Translations under genes and position numbers: made by a program
The notes under the pieces: generated by a model
What the model was told of the DNA's origin: nothing
Databases searched by the model: none
Seen by the model: the letters and a program-made list of their open reading frames with translations, nothing else
Source of the DNA: Trichodesmium sp050015995
GTDB lineage: Bacteria; Cyanobacteriota; Cyanobacteriia; Cyanobacteriales; Microcoleaceae
DNA: 64,000 nt
Assembly (NCBI RefSeq): GCF_050015995.1
Contig: NZ_JBNHEP010000253.1
Span: 1-64,000, forward strand
Direction: 5' to 3'
Shown: positions 44,593 to 53,665 of the stretch, piece by piece
Numbering within the stretch: the stretch's first letter is position 1
Layout: the number at the start of each line of letters is the position of its first letter

Positions 44593-46329
44593 TTAACCAT
44601 TTACTGCTGATGGTTGATCGTCAATAGGAATTCTAGGAAAGGTAGGCAAATCTATTGCTCCTAATGATAAGTCCTGTTTTTCTGGAACTTCTGACACCAC
44701 ATCTTCTTCAAAAGGTTCAGACTCAAATATAGGAGTGTTCCAAGTTGGTAAATGTAACTTACTACTTACTGGTGTTGTTTGTTCCATATCTTGCTGCACT
44801 TCCTCTGCAACTTCAGAAAAATCTTCTGCATCTATTTCTGGATTTATTTCTGTTTCTAGTTCAGGTTGATACTCACAAACATTCCACTTTCCTGTAGATA
44901 TATTCCATGATATGCGTTCGTGTTTAATCCCTCTGTTTGATTCTTCTTCAAAAGTCTCTACTTTTTTAGGTTCTGCTATAACCTTATTTTCTTCCAATCT
45001 TTCTACTTCCTGATATTTACTTTGCTCTTCAGTTAAATCATTTTCTATAACCACATACTCTCCTACTTCTGTCTCTTGTAAAATATCTTTTTGGGATGCT
45101 TCCTCTGCTGATTCATAATCTGAAACTTCACCTATTCTACTAAATGAGGGTAGGCTAGGATTTAATGTACTTTCGCTAACCTCAGCAAAAAAGTCATTCT
45201 CAGGAGTATTTTCTTCTGATGATGATACTTGTTGGGGTGTTGTCAAACCTTGAGGTAAATCTAACTTTTTTCCCAAATTAATCTTAGCAATACCTATTTC
45301 TTTCTTGTCAAGAATAGATTCTTCTTCTTGTTGATTTTTTATTTGTGCAGACCAAGGTTTAACTGGTTCTGAATTTATCAGAGGTAATATTTTCGTGTTA
45401 GTCTGAATGAAAGGATTTTCTTCCTTAGAAGGTTTAGATTTAGAACTTATCTGAGATGTTTCTTCTTTTAAAGGTTCTGATTTAGAACTTACTTGAGATG
45501 CCATAACTTGAGATAGTTCTGTAGGTTTTTCTATTGGTTGATTTACCGTATCCATTCTCCCTGGCATTTCCAAGCATCTTTCTAAAGCTGCTTTAAATTG
45601 CAGAGTTTGCTGCTGCTGGCGGTATAGTCTTGAGCGTAACTCTCGGCAACTATTTTCTAATTCTTTAAGATGATAACTTTGTTGGTTATAAGATTGTTTG
45701 GTTAACGCACATTCTCTTTCCATTTGTGCCTGTTGTTGTTGACTATTTTCCCACTTATCTGTTAGAGACTCCACTAAAACTTCCTGGCGCTGAATAATTT
45801 GATTACACAATTCTAGTTTGTAGAATAGACGAGTTACCTGCTGTTGAGTTGCTGCTAGTTCTCTAGTTCTTTCTTCTAGTAACTTTTCTTGATTTTCTAG
45901 AGTTTTCTGACATTCTTCCAAAGATGTTTCTAATTCTGTAACTCGATTTATCAGTTCACGGTTACATTCATGCAAAGCTTCCATAAGATTTGCAGATTCT
46001 AGCTCTTCGGTAGAGTTTTTTGTCAAAACTACTTTAACTTCTGGAACTTCCTGGGACTTTCTTTCAGTTCTATCTCGATGATCTAACGTTAAATCTTTTA
46101 CTTCTGGTGAGGTTGTTTCTAATACTGGAATTGAATCTACACTAATAGAATCAGGAAAATTAACGGTCTCCCACTCATCATTCTCTGGAGATGTTTGTTT
46201 TTCTGGAGCTAGATGTTGTTCGATTTTGTCCACTTCATGAGTATAGTCCAGTTTTTGGTGATTTACTGGATCATTTGTTTCTGATAAGTGCTGGTTTCCA
46301 GGAAGTTCAGCTTCTGGCATTGCTTTCAC
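44593..46329 (-). CDS. 578-residue coiled-coil protein, unknown function
   Basis: Acidic N-terminal 110 residues, then a long coiled coil at about 115-250 (EALHECNRELINRVTELETS, ENQEKLLEERTRELAATQQQ) ending in the well-kept segment LYRQQQQTLQFKAALERCLE. The remaining 320 residues are Glu/Ser/Pro-rich and probably disordered, with a short conserved-looking C-terminal motif AIDLPTFPRI. No membrane segment. The organisation (charged tail, coiled coil, YRQQQQTLQFKAALERCL) is recurrent in cyanobacteria but I know no function. Confidence 0.75.
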   Translation of the reverse strand: MKAMPEAELPGNQHLSETNDPVNHQKLDYTHEVDKIEQHLAPEKQTSPENDEWETVNFPDSISVDSIPVLETTSPEVKDLTLDHRDRTERKSQEVPEVKVVLTKNSTEELESANLMEALHECNRELINRVTELETSLEECQKTLENQEKLLEERTRELAATQQQVTRLFYKLELCNQIIQRQEVLVESLTDKWENSQQQQAQMERECALTKQSYNQQSYHLKELENSCRELRSRLYRQQQQTLQFKAALERCLEMPGRMDTVNQPIEKPTELSQVMASQVSSKSEPLKEETSQISSKSKPSKEENPFIQTNTKILPLINSEPVKPWSAQIKNQQEEESILDKKEIGIAKINLGKKLDLPQGLTTPQQVSSSEENTPENDFFAEVSESTLNPSLPSFSRIGEVSDYESAEEASQKDILQETEVGEYVVIENDLTEEQSKYQEVERLEENKVIAEPKKVETFEEESNRGIKHERISWNISTGKWNVCEYQPELETEINPEIDAEDFSEVAEEVQQDMEQTTPVSSKLHLPTWNTPIFESEPFEEDVVSEVPEKQDLSLGAIDLPTFPRIPIDDQPSAVNG

Positions 46330-46410
46330 CTAGATTCTACAAATTGCCTTATTGTTTCTATCTTTAATCTTAATGTTATCATCCCTGACCGTCAACTATT
46401 TCGTCTAGGT

Positions 46411-46595
46411 AATACCAAATTTATCAATGTTTGCTACAAATAGTTAGGCTATTTCTGAGAATTCAGGAGTCAGAATTAATAGGTTGAATACCATTTTTTA
46501 TGTCGTAATTTATCTTTTCGTCAAATATAAATTTCTGATCGAGTCTTTTAATACTGCTGATTATTCGTAACATTCTTTTGTAAAAATTGTATAAT
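46411..46595. repeat. family-B element, long form 2
   Basis: AATACCAAATTTATCAATGT TTGCTACAAATAGTTAGG at the left, TTATTCGTAACATTCTTTTG at the right. More diverged inside than the other long copies. Confidence 0.7.
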
Positions 46596-46603
46596 ATGCT
46601 TAG

Positions 46604-46833
46604 TTATACCAAATTGATAAATGTTTGCTACAAATAGCTAGGGGATTTTTGTTTGAGCCAACCCACCCTTAACCCTTCCCAGGAGGCGAACTCAGTCGGA
46701 CCGAGTCAGAATGAATAGCTTCAATACCATTTCTTCGTTCATAACTTATTTTATTAGTCAAAGGGACATCTCCTGTAAAGTATTTTTATCGCCCTTATTA
46801 TTCGTAACATTATTTTTTCACCCTTGGTATTAT
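46604..46833. repeat. family-B element, long form 3
   Basis: TTATACCAAATTGATAAATG TTTGCTACAAATAGCTAGGG at the left, ACCCTTGGTATTATA at the right. Closely similar to 39660-39888, including GAACTCAGTCGGACCGAGTC. Confidence 0.8.
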
Positions 46834-47161
46834 ACCAATTCCCATGCATTAATCCTATACTTAAGTAACATTTCAGTTATTAAGTAATTAAAAAGGGCAG
46901 AATAAATTTTTTGCTAATTTCAGCCAAGTTAATGTTAATTATTCTTATGTTTACTTCTCGCTCTCGGACATTGCATGCAACGTCCCTACTACTCCCCCTC
47001 CTGGGAGGGGTTAGGGGTGGGTCCCCGGCTCAATAAAATTTTGAGAAATGGTATTATACATTTGGCACAAAAATCAGGTTTTATTCTAGGGTCTGCTGAA
47101 TAAATCACCGAACCCATACATATCAGAGGTTTAATTGCTCAATCAGATTGAATAGAGTCCA

Positions 47162-47320
47162 TTGACATCCTCCCGACGCTGCTCTACGAGACAGGGTGGG
47201 ATTCCCTAACATCACTACTAGGGGCTTTCTGCTTCAATGCACCCGCCTTCCGAGATTTACTCTCTTCTGGTCTTACGGTCGCTCCACAGACTGACACTGC
47301 GAGTCCCGCAGCCAAAATAT
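47162..47320 (-). ncRNA. predicted omegaRNA (reRNA) scaffold of the tnpB element
   Basis: In IS605-type elements the guide scaffold spans the 3' end of tnpB and the right end. Here GGGAATCCCACCCTGTCTCG, a hairpin and GTCGGGAGGATGTCAA form that region on the minus strand. The guide would be the roughly 16-20 bases beyond the end, plus-strand 47161 down to about 47142. Exact 5' limit unknown. Confidence 0.6.
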
Positions 47321-48389
47321 TTACCGAAGCGTTTATGTCCCGGTCATGGTGAGCTGCACACTCTGGGCAATCCCACTCTCTTATATTTAAAGGTAATTTT
47401 TCTACTATATGCCCACAATTAGAACAACGCTTTGAACTGGGAAAATATCTATCAATCTTGATTAATTCCCGTCCATACCAATCAGCTTTGTATTCTAATT
47501 GCCTTACTAATTCAGACCAGTTGGCATCACTTATTGCTTTGGCTAATTTATGGTTTTTGACCATGTTTTTTACTGCCAAGTCTTCAACTACAACAGTTTG
47601 ATTTTCTCTGATTAGTTGAGTGGTTAGCTTATGGGTGTAATCAAGCCTTGAATCTTTAATTTTTGCGTGTATCCTAGCGACTTTCAGCCTAGCCTTTTGA
47701 TAATTATTAGACCCCTTGGTTTTTCTAGATAGAGACTTTTGAGTCAATCTCAGTTTTTTGTGTAATTTGTTGAGATTCTTTGGGTTAGCAATTTTTTCTC
47801 CATTACTGGTAGTAACTAAACTGGTAATTCCTAAGTCAATACCTATTTGTTTGGTTACTGGTTTGAGCAATAAATTTCTAGTGTCGTTGACTCTCAAAGA
47901 TATAGACCATCTACCAGAGGGGTCAAGTTTCACTGTGATTGTAGTTGGTACACAACCAAGTGGTAGTTGCCTACTCCATCTAATTGATAATGGTTCAAGA
48001 CATTTGGCTAAATATACTTGACCATCTTTCCATTTGAATGCCGACTTCGTAAATTCAGCACTACCACCATTCCGTTTTTTCTTAAAGTTAGGATATTTGG
48101 CACGTCCACTAAAAAAATTGGTGAAGGCAGTCTGTAGATGTCTTAAACCTTGCTGCAATGGTACACTGCTTACTCTGTCAAGAAAATCTAAATCTTCCTG
48201 CTTTTTCCAGTTGGTAAGCATAGCCGAAGTTTGTTTGTAGCTCACTCGTTGCTTTTGCTCATACCAAGCTTGAGTTCTAGCAGCTAAAGCTTTGTTGTAG
48301 ACTAGACGCACGCAACCCAAAGTCCTGTGCAACAGATTTTCCTGTTCAGGAGTTGGGTAGAATCTAAATTTGTACGCTTTTTCGACCAT
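47184..48389 (-). CDS. tnpB: TnpB RNA-guided nuclease, IS605 family
   Basis: 401 residues, full length. N-terminal HTH (MVEKAYKFRFYPTPEQENLL), RuvC motif I QIGIDLGITSLVTTSN with Asp, motif II VVVEDLAVKNM with Glu, zinc ribbon CSNCGHIVEKLPLNIREWDC-PEC, and motif III HHDRDINASVNI with Asp. All catalytic residues are present, so it should be an active omegaRNA-guided DNA nuclease. Start ATG at 48389. The C-terminal tail (PEESKSRKAGALKQKAPSSD) overlaps the guide scaffold. No tnpA neighbour, so transposition would need a helper in trans. Confidence 0.95.
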   Translation of the reverse strand: MVEKAYKFRFYPTPEQENLLHRTLGCVRLVYNKALAARTQAWYEQKQRVSYKQTSAMLTNWKKQEDLDFLDRVSSVPLQQGLRHLQTAFTNFFSGRAKYPNFKKKRNGGSAEFTKSAFKWKDGQVYLAKCLEPLSIRWSRQLPLGCVPTTITVKLDPSGRWSISLRVNDTRNLLLKPVTKQIGIDLGITSLVTTSNGEKIANPKNLNKLHKKLRLTQKSLSRKTKGSNNYQKARLKVARIHAKIKDSRLDYTHKLTTQLIRENQTVVVEDLAVKNMVKNHKLAKAISDANWSELVRQLEYKADWYGRELIKIDRYFPSSKRCSNCGHIVEKLPLNIREWDCPECAAHHDRDINASVNILAAGLAVSVCGATVRPEESKSRKAGALKQKAPSSDVRESHPVS

Positions 48390-48554
48390 CTACTGTTTAC
48401 TTCTCAATATTTACATTTTAGCATATTATATGTGAAACCACAACATTGATTGGTTTTCCCATCTCTCAGCTCCCCTAATAGCTGCCGCTAGGCTCCGCCT
48501 TTCATGTCGGCGACAGCCGAAACGGGAGAGCGCGGGTCAAGGGCCAACGTTGAG

Positions 48555-48825
48555 ATCAAATGACTAAATCAAGATCAAAAACTAGGAATTTTTCCTTCAC
48601 ATGACTGGGAAAAATGCAGAAAAATTAGCAGTCAAATTATTGCCCATTACCTATTCCCAATTCCCTTTCGCGATCCAAAGACTTTTTCAACAAGACCTAT
48701 TCTAAATTTGCAGCAGCTTGAGATTTATGGCCATATTTTTATTTCTCACTGATTGTGAAATACAATGGAAATCTAGAGAAATAATTAATATATTGATTTA
48801 GCCTAACTTCCAGAGGACTTTTTCC
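48555..48825. other. short intergenic region
   Basis: TTGAT-type target site next to the IS605 left end, then AT-rich DNA with CCTATTCCCAATTCCC. Nothing else recognised. Confidence 0.5.
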
Positions 48826-49917
48826 ATGGCTTTAAATTTTAGATTTGCTGTTGCGAGTGACTTACATATTGCAGTCCCTCATACTATTGCTGAACAAGCA
48901 CATCGTTTTCATTCAGTAGAAGTTAGTATTCCTGCTTTGGAAGTAGTACTCGAACATTTAAGTAAGTTAGATATTGATTTTTTACTACTACCTGGAGACC
49001 TAACTCAAGATGGTGAACCAGAAAATCATACCTGGTTAAGCAAAAGATTAGCTGCACTTCCTTACCCTGTTTATGTAGTTCCTGGTAATCACGATGTACC
49101 TGTCAAATTTGCCAATGATTATTCTATTGGTTTAGCAGATTTTCCTAGTTATTATCATCATTGTGGATATGATTATCAGCAACGATTATATTATACTGAA
49201 CAAGTATTGCCTGGAGTGCGAATAATTGGGCTTAATTCTAATCAATTTGATACTTCAGGGAAACAAGAATATACTGGTGGTTTAGAGACAGAACAATTAG
49301 ACTGGTTGCAACAGGTTTTAACCACTGCTGAAGAGGAATTAGTGATGGTAATTATACATCACAATGTGATTGAACATTTGCCAGATCAATATAATAATCC
49401 TCTTGGTCGTCGTTATATGTTAGAAAATAGGTCTGTATTGTTAGATATTCTCCAATATTATGGTGTAAAACTTATATTTACTGGTCATCTTCATGTTCAG
49501 GATATTGCTGAATATGAAGGAATTTATGAAATTACAACTGGTTCTTTAGTTAGTTATCCTCATCCTTATCGGATAATTGATTTTACTACTGATGCCAATG
49601 GTCAACAGTCTTTAAAAATTGAGAGTCATCGCGTTAATTCTTTGCCCAACTTACCTAATCTGAGTAATATTTCTAGGGACTGGATCGGCGATCGTTCTTT
49701 TCATTTTATGTCTAAACTTTTGACTAATCCTCCTTTAAATTTATCCCCAGAAGTTGCCAAAAAACTTGCTCCTAGTCTGCGTTATTTTTGGGCTGATATT
49801 GCTGCTGGCGACGCTGTGTTAGACTTTCCTCATTTTCCGCCTCATGCTCGACGCTATTTTCAAAGTTTTAGTGCAACAAATAATATTGACAATAATGCAA
49901 CTTTACTGTTGCCATAA
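48826..49917 (+). CDS. calcineurin-like metallophosphoesterase
   Basis: 363 residues with the whole two-metal set in order: ASDLHIA (D-x-H), LLPGDLTQDGE (GDxxxDG), VPGNHDVP (GNHD), VIIHHNV, and FTGHLHVQ (GHxH). This resembles class III phosphodiesterases such as CpdA and related enzymes. The C-terminal 100 residues (NLSNISRDWIGDRSFHFMSK) are an extra domain found in cyanobacterial homologues. No signal peptide, so cytoplasmic. Substrate (cyclic nucleotide, phospholipid or other) is not evident. Stands alone. Confidence 0.9.
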   Translation: MALNFRFAVASDLHIAVPHTIAEQAHRFHSVEVSIPALEVVLEHLSKLDIDFLLLPGDLTQDGEPENHTWLSKRLAALPYPVYVVPGNHDVPVKFANDYSIGLADFPSYYHHCGYDYQQRLYYTEQVLPGVRIIGLNSNQFDTSGKQEYTGGLETEQLDWLQQVLTTAEEELVMVIIHHNVIEHLPDQYNNPLGRRYMLENRSVLLDILQYYGVKLIFTGHLHVQDIAEYEGIYEITTGSLVSYPHPYRIIDFTTDANGQQSLKIESHRVNSLPNLPNLSNISRDWIGDRSFHFMSKLLTNPPLNLSPEVAKKLAPSLRYFWADIAAGDAVLDFPHFPPHARRYFQSFSATNNIDNNATLLLP

Positions 49918-50259
49918 AATTGGTCTATTTGTCTGAATAAATAATGAGACATCTTGCCAAAATAAAAATCAACCTTTTTTGATTTTGATTATATCAGTTA
50001 AAGCAAAGGACGCGGATATTACTAAAGACTGTTTGCGGAGCATTTCCTTAGGAAAAAATCACTCAGATATTACTTCTGACTTCTGAGTTGCCCCTAGCTC
50101 TATACCTTTTTATTCTGTTTCTCTTTTGTATTCTATGTTTCTCATTTTGGCAGGAAGTCTATTAATTTTAGACTCTCTTTTCAAAAGGTAAAAAGTAGTC
50201 AAGTCAAAAGTTAATAGTTTTAGCTTTTGAGCTTTGACTCATTATCAGTTGTTTCTGCT
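49918..50259. other. gap with family-A element copy 6
   Basis: About 49991-50104 shows AAAGCAAAGGACGCGGATAT, ACTCAGATATTACTTCTGAC and CCCTAGCTCTATA, the family-A layout, with a small insert TGTTTGCGGAGCATTTCC that also occurs near 53609. No gene. Confidence 0.6.
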
Positions 50260-51504
50260 TCAAGAAGGTTGACGACAAATACCAAATACAGAGGTATAAC
50301 CATGTAAAAATGTATTATTACCCACAGGGCCAATTTCACCATTACAGAAAAAGCCACTTATCGGGATATTCAAATAACGACTAAATAATCTAGAATCAAA
50401 GTTAGGTTTACCATATAGTCCCTCCCCGCGTCCCAAACAAGAGAACATTAAAGCAGTAGCATTCTTTGTAGAAGTAGTCTCAGAAGCCACTTCTCTTTGA
50501 TAACGTTGTAGTAACATTTCTAAATCTTCTGCTGAAGTATAGGCATCCCGTAAATGAAATTGAATTCGTTGGCCAGTCCTAACTCGATCACCTATGGCGA
50601 TCGCTCCTGCTTTAGGGTCTACCCCAATCAAATTACGGATTAAAAAGTCTCCCTGTTCTAAATTTTGCTTAAATTCGTCTCCGACTATACCGACAAATAG
50701 AGAGTTTTCTGCTAGTTTTCTGTCTTTTTCGCTGAGATTTTGTAATAAATTTTGTAATGCTTCTAATGGAGATTGTTTAACACCATCACTAACTATTTGG
50801 CCAGAACTAACTAATTCTTCCAGTTCTAGAACAATATTACGTTCTCCTTCAGTAACACGATAAGGTTTGCCAATAGGCCGACAGCCTTGAGCTACTATTG
50901 TGTCTAAGATAATCTTGCCAGATAGAGAGATTCCTACAGCTCCTTCTTGGTAGAGGCGATCTTGAAAAAAGAGTCCAGCATTGTTGCCAGTTAGGCCACT
51001 ACTAGCTAATCCTCCCACCTTGGGTGAATTAGGATAAGCATAATCTAATCCTTGAAGCAAGTCATTGATTTTAGCGGAAAATGGATCCGCGAGTATAATA
51101 AATTGGGGTTTGTTTACAGTGGGTACTCCGATTAGATCGCACCACTGGTCGGGAGAACTGTCTAAGTCAGGTAGTTCTTCTGCCGATATGTGAAAAGCTT
51201 TTACTGTTACTTCTGGTAAATTTGCCAAACTGAGGCTAATGGCAGTTTGTTGTTCAACTTCCTGTGGTTTTCCCTCCTCATTCATACCAACAATACCCCC
51301 ACCACCACAGCCTATTATAATTGTTTCTGGTAGATATTCTTTTAGCAAGGGCATAACTCGTGGATATTCACTGGTAAAAGCTGATGAGATAAATACCAAT
51401 CCTAAATCTGCTGTAGTTCCTAATGACTCTAAACTTTTTTCTGCTACTTCTTTAACTGCTGCTTCTAATGAGGGACGGGTTGAAATAGAATTTGACCACC
51501 GCAT
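50260..51504 (-). CDS. FIST-domain sensory protein
   Basis: 414 residues with FIST_N (about 30-225: GLVFISSAFTSEYPRVMPLL, TIIIGCGGGGIVG, PKVGGLASSG) followed by FIST_C (about 225-395: GCRPIGKPYRVTEGERNIVL, ALMFSCLGRGEGLYGKPNFD, SGFFCNGEIGPVGNNTFLHG). The final segment HGYTSVFGICRQ is typical. FIST proteins are thought to bind small ligands such as amino acids and pass signals to kinases or cyclases. Soluble; it stands alone, so its partner is unknown. Confidence 0.92.
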   Translation of the reverse strand: MRWSNSISTRPSLEAAVKEVAEKSLESLGTTADLGLVFISSAFTSEYPRVMPLLKEYLPETIIIGCGGGGIVGMNEEGKPQEVEQQTAISLSLANLPEVTVKAFHISAEELPDLDSSPDQWCDLIGVPTVNKPQFIILADPFSAKINDLLQGLDYAYPNSPKVGGLASSGLTGNNAGLFFQDRLYQEGAVGISLSGKIILDTIVAQGCRPIGKPYRVTEGERNIVLELEELVSSGQIVSDGVKQSPLEALQNLLQNLSEKDRKLAENSLFVGIVGDEFKQNLEQGDFLIRNLIGVDPKAGAIAIGDRVRTGQRIQFHLRDAYTSAEDLEMLLQRYQREVASETTSTKNATALMFSCLGRGEGLYGKPNFDSRLFSRYLNIPISGFFCNGEIGPVGNNTFLHGYTSVFGICRQPS

Positions 51505-51559
51505 CTGTTTGACGCTCCTTATAACTTATGATTATATTTGTGAACTACCCAAAGCTGAC

Positions 51560-52430
51560 CCTAATCAGGTACAGCATGAGCTTCTGCATTCACAGGGATC
51601 TGCCCAAACCTAGACTTACGCCCAAGCTTAGGACTTACATTCCCTCCAGCAGCAGAGACGGCTGTTCCATCCGTCTGTAGTATTCTGATTCCTTCTGCTC
51701 TAATATTATGTGCTGCATTCCCATCACGGTCATGTTTAGTCCCACAATTATGACAAGTCCACTCTCTTACATTTAGTAGTATTTCATCAACCTGATAAAA
51801 ACAATTAGAGCAGATTTTAGAACTAGGAAACCATCTATCAATTTATACTAATTTACCATCATTACGTTCCAACTTGTAAGCTAGGAAATTGACAAACATT
51901 CCCCATCCACAATCAGAAATACTTTTAGCCAGTTTCTGATTAAAAACCATGCCTAGAATATGAATATTTTCCACTACTACCGTTTGGTTTTCACGGACTA
52001 ACTTAGCACTAAGTTTATGTAAAAAATCCTGACGTGAATTACTAACTCTTTCGGATACTTTAGCTACAAGTTTTCTATACCTCTTTCTTGAATTACTGCC
52101 TTTTTCTTTTCTAGCTAGTTTCTTTTGTTTTCGTTTGAGGTTATTCTCATGTTTGAGAAAATGTTTAGGATACTCATATTTACTCACTTTTTTACCATTA
52201 TTGGTAATAGCAAAATATTTAATCCCTAAGTCAACACCAATAATTCCATCAGGTTGATGAGTATTACTTCCTTGATTTTATACTTCAAACAGAATAGAAG
52301 CAAAGTATTTTCCTGAATGATTTAAACTGACAGTAACAGTTTTGATTTCCCCTTCAATCTGTCGATGTATTTTAGCCTTGATTGCTGATTTCATCTTAGA
52401 ACAGTGAGAGAATGTCAAATTGGTTATATA
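51560..52430 (-). pseudogene. tnpB with two in-frame stop codons, 5' end lost
   Basis: Minus strand, one phase throughout: KSAIKAKIHRQIEGEIKTVT, VSLNHSGKYFASILFEV-stop-NQGSNTHQPDGIIGVDLGIK (RuvC I), KHENNLKRKQKKLARKEKGS, VVVENIHILGMVFNQKLAKS (RuvC II), NDGKLV-stop-IDRWFPSSKICSNCF, NVREWTCHNCGTKHDRDGNA (zinc ribbon, RuvC III). Stops are TAA near 52277-52279 and TAA at 51843-51845. The first 100 or so residues are missing. It differs clearly from the intact TnpB at 47184. Decayed insertion-sequence gene. Confidence 0.85.
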
Positions 52431-53163
52431 TAATAGTTTCTTGGCCTAAGTCCCGATGGTGCCATTTGGAAAAAATTTGGCTACAAATTGTTAGGTAGAG
52501 GAGCCGTCGGATTGGCTAAGGACAGGAGTCAGGAGCCTAAATTCTGAATTTAGAAGACACCGTATATAATAAATTAAGGATTTTATATATCTATAAGAAT
52601 TAAATGGAGTCCCTCAAAAGATTATAGTTCCATTCATCAACTTCTAGAGTTGATTTCATCCCCAATCTTAACTATTTCTTGTAGAGGTTTGTTATCTATA
52701 TTTTTGTCTATTGGCAGATGTTTGAATTTATTGCTATTGACATCAAAATTATTTCTAGTTACTAGAATGCTTATTTAATTTTTGAATAAGCTCTAACTTG
52801 GTCACTATAAATATAAAGATCTACAGAAATAGTCTGAGTTTTACTATTATTTTTTATTTGCTTTAATAATTTTTACTTATAGAACAACTTGTCATTTTAG
52901 CTATGTTAGTATGTTAAATGTTGTTTTGAAGCCTGGACATTTAACAGTCTGATGCTTTGATTCTTGGTGGGCAAATCTTAAAAGATCAAGATCATTTGGT
53001 TAAGAACCTCTGAAAACCTATATAACATATAACTAGGAAAGAGGAATAATTTTAGCTGATTTCTTGGCCTGTTTTTCAATTCCTAGCCCTTGTTCTAGTG
53101 TTCTAGTTTAGTTAGGAATTAGATCCTAAAATCTGTAGGTAGTAAGTCAAAATTAAGAAAACT
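52431..53163. other. 730-bp gap upstream of cp12
   Basis: Contains one AGAGGAGCCGTCGGATTGGC copy (52498 on) shared with 29466 and 37077. The rest is AT-rich DNA with no coding pattern; the cp12 promoter must lie within about the last 250 bases. Confidence 0.55.
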
Positions 53164-53391
53164 ATGACTAATAATGACATTCAAGAAAAAATTGAACAAG
53201 AGCGCGAGATAGCTCGTAACGCTTGTGATTCTTCTGGTGCTAACTCTAAAGAATGTGCAGCAGCTTGGGATGTGGTGGAAGAACTTCAAGCTGAAGCTTC
53301 TCATCAAAACGAGAAAAAGCCTAAAAACTCCTTTGAAAATTATTGCGATGATAATCCTGACGCTGCTGAGTGTCGAGTATACGATAACTAG
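53164..53391 (+). CDS. cp12: CP12 Calvin-cycle regulatory protein
   Basis: 75 residues, canonical CP12. It binds GAPDH and phosphoribulokinase in the dark and holds both inactive. Two Cys pairs are visible: C21/C31 around the AAAWDVVEEL core (the AWD_VEEL motif) and C61/C70 in NYCDDNPDAAECRVYDN, the GAPDH-inserting tail. Redox control through these disulfides is established for the family. ATG preceded by an AAGAAAA purine stretch. Stand-alone gene. Confidence 0.96.
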   Translation: MTNNDIQEKIEQEREIARNACDSSGANSKECAAAWDVVEELQAEASHQNEKKPKNSFENYCDDNPDAAECRVYDN

Positions 53392-53665
53392 AATCAACTA
53401 ACTAATTCAATAAACCTAACAAATGGCGGTAGAAAGTTAGCCAGGCGGATTTATCCCCTGGTTGAATAGCGACACGCGGGTTTTAACCAGAAGTAAAAAT
53501 CTGCTATGCTAGAAACAACTTGTAAGAACAAGGTTTGTCGCCATGACCTTTAGCTAGTGCGGTGAGATTCCGGTGGACACGAGACGGGGAATTAATTTCC
53601 TACGACGGCTGTTTGCGCAGCATTCCGAAGGAAAAGCAAGCAATACAGCTAGAACAGCGATTTAT
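53392..53665. other. GC-richer stretch downstream of cp12
   Basis: CAACTTGTAAGAACAAGG, GTGCGGTGAGATTCCGGTGG and GACGGGGAATTAATTTCCTA suggest a structured RNA or old mobile-element sequence, and TGTTTGCGCAGCATTCCGAA recalls the insert in family-A copy 6. I cannot match it to a known riboswitch. Confidence 0.35.

Larger units (their letters stand above)
46330..47161. other. gap with two tandem family-B elements
   Basis: Family-B elements at 46411-46595 and 46604-46833 stand head to tail with eight bases between. Then GCATGCAACGTCCCTAC (46973) and CTCCTGGGAGGGGTTAGGGG (46999), pieces seen in other repeats. No gene. Confidence 0.75.
47162..48554 (-). mobile_element. IS605-family (tnpB-only) insertion element
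   Basis: The right end is TTGACATCCTCCCGACG (47162 on), i.e. a GTCGGGAGGATGTCAA terminus on the coding strand after a hairpin. The left end starts CTCAACGTTGG at 48554 and is directly preceded on the coding strand by TTGAT (plus-strand ATCAA 48555-48559), the target/TAM sequence known from ISDra2. Between them lies one complete tnpB and no tnpA. The left-end hairpin carries an extra GC-rich insert (48482-48530) relative to the two deletion derivatives near 53.7 and 54.4 kb. Confidence 0.85.

Noticed and set aside
53500..53640. Cobalamin- or TPP-type riboswitch
   Set aside because: GGTGAGATTCCGGTGG looked suggestive, but the conserved core boxes are not there and no vitamin gene lies downstream.
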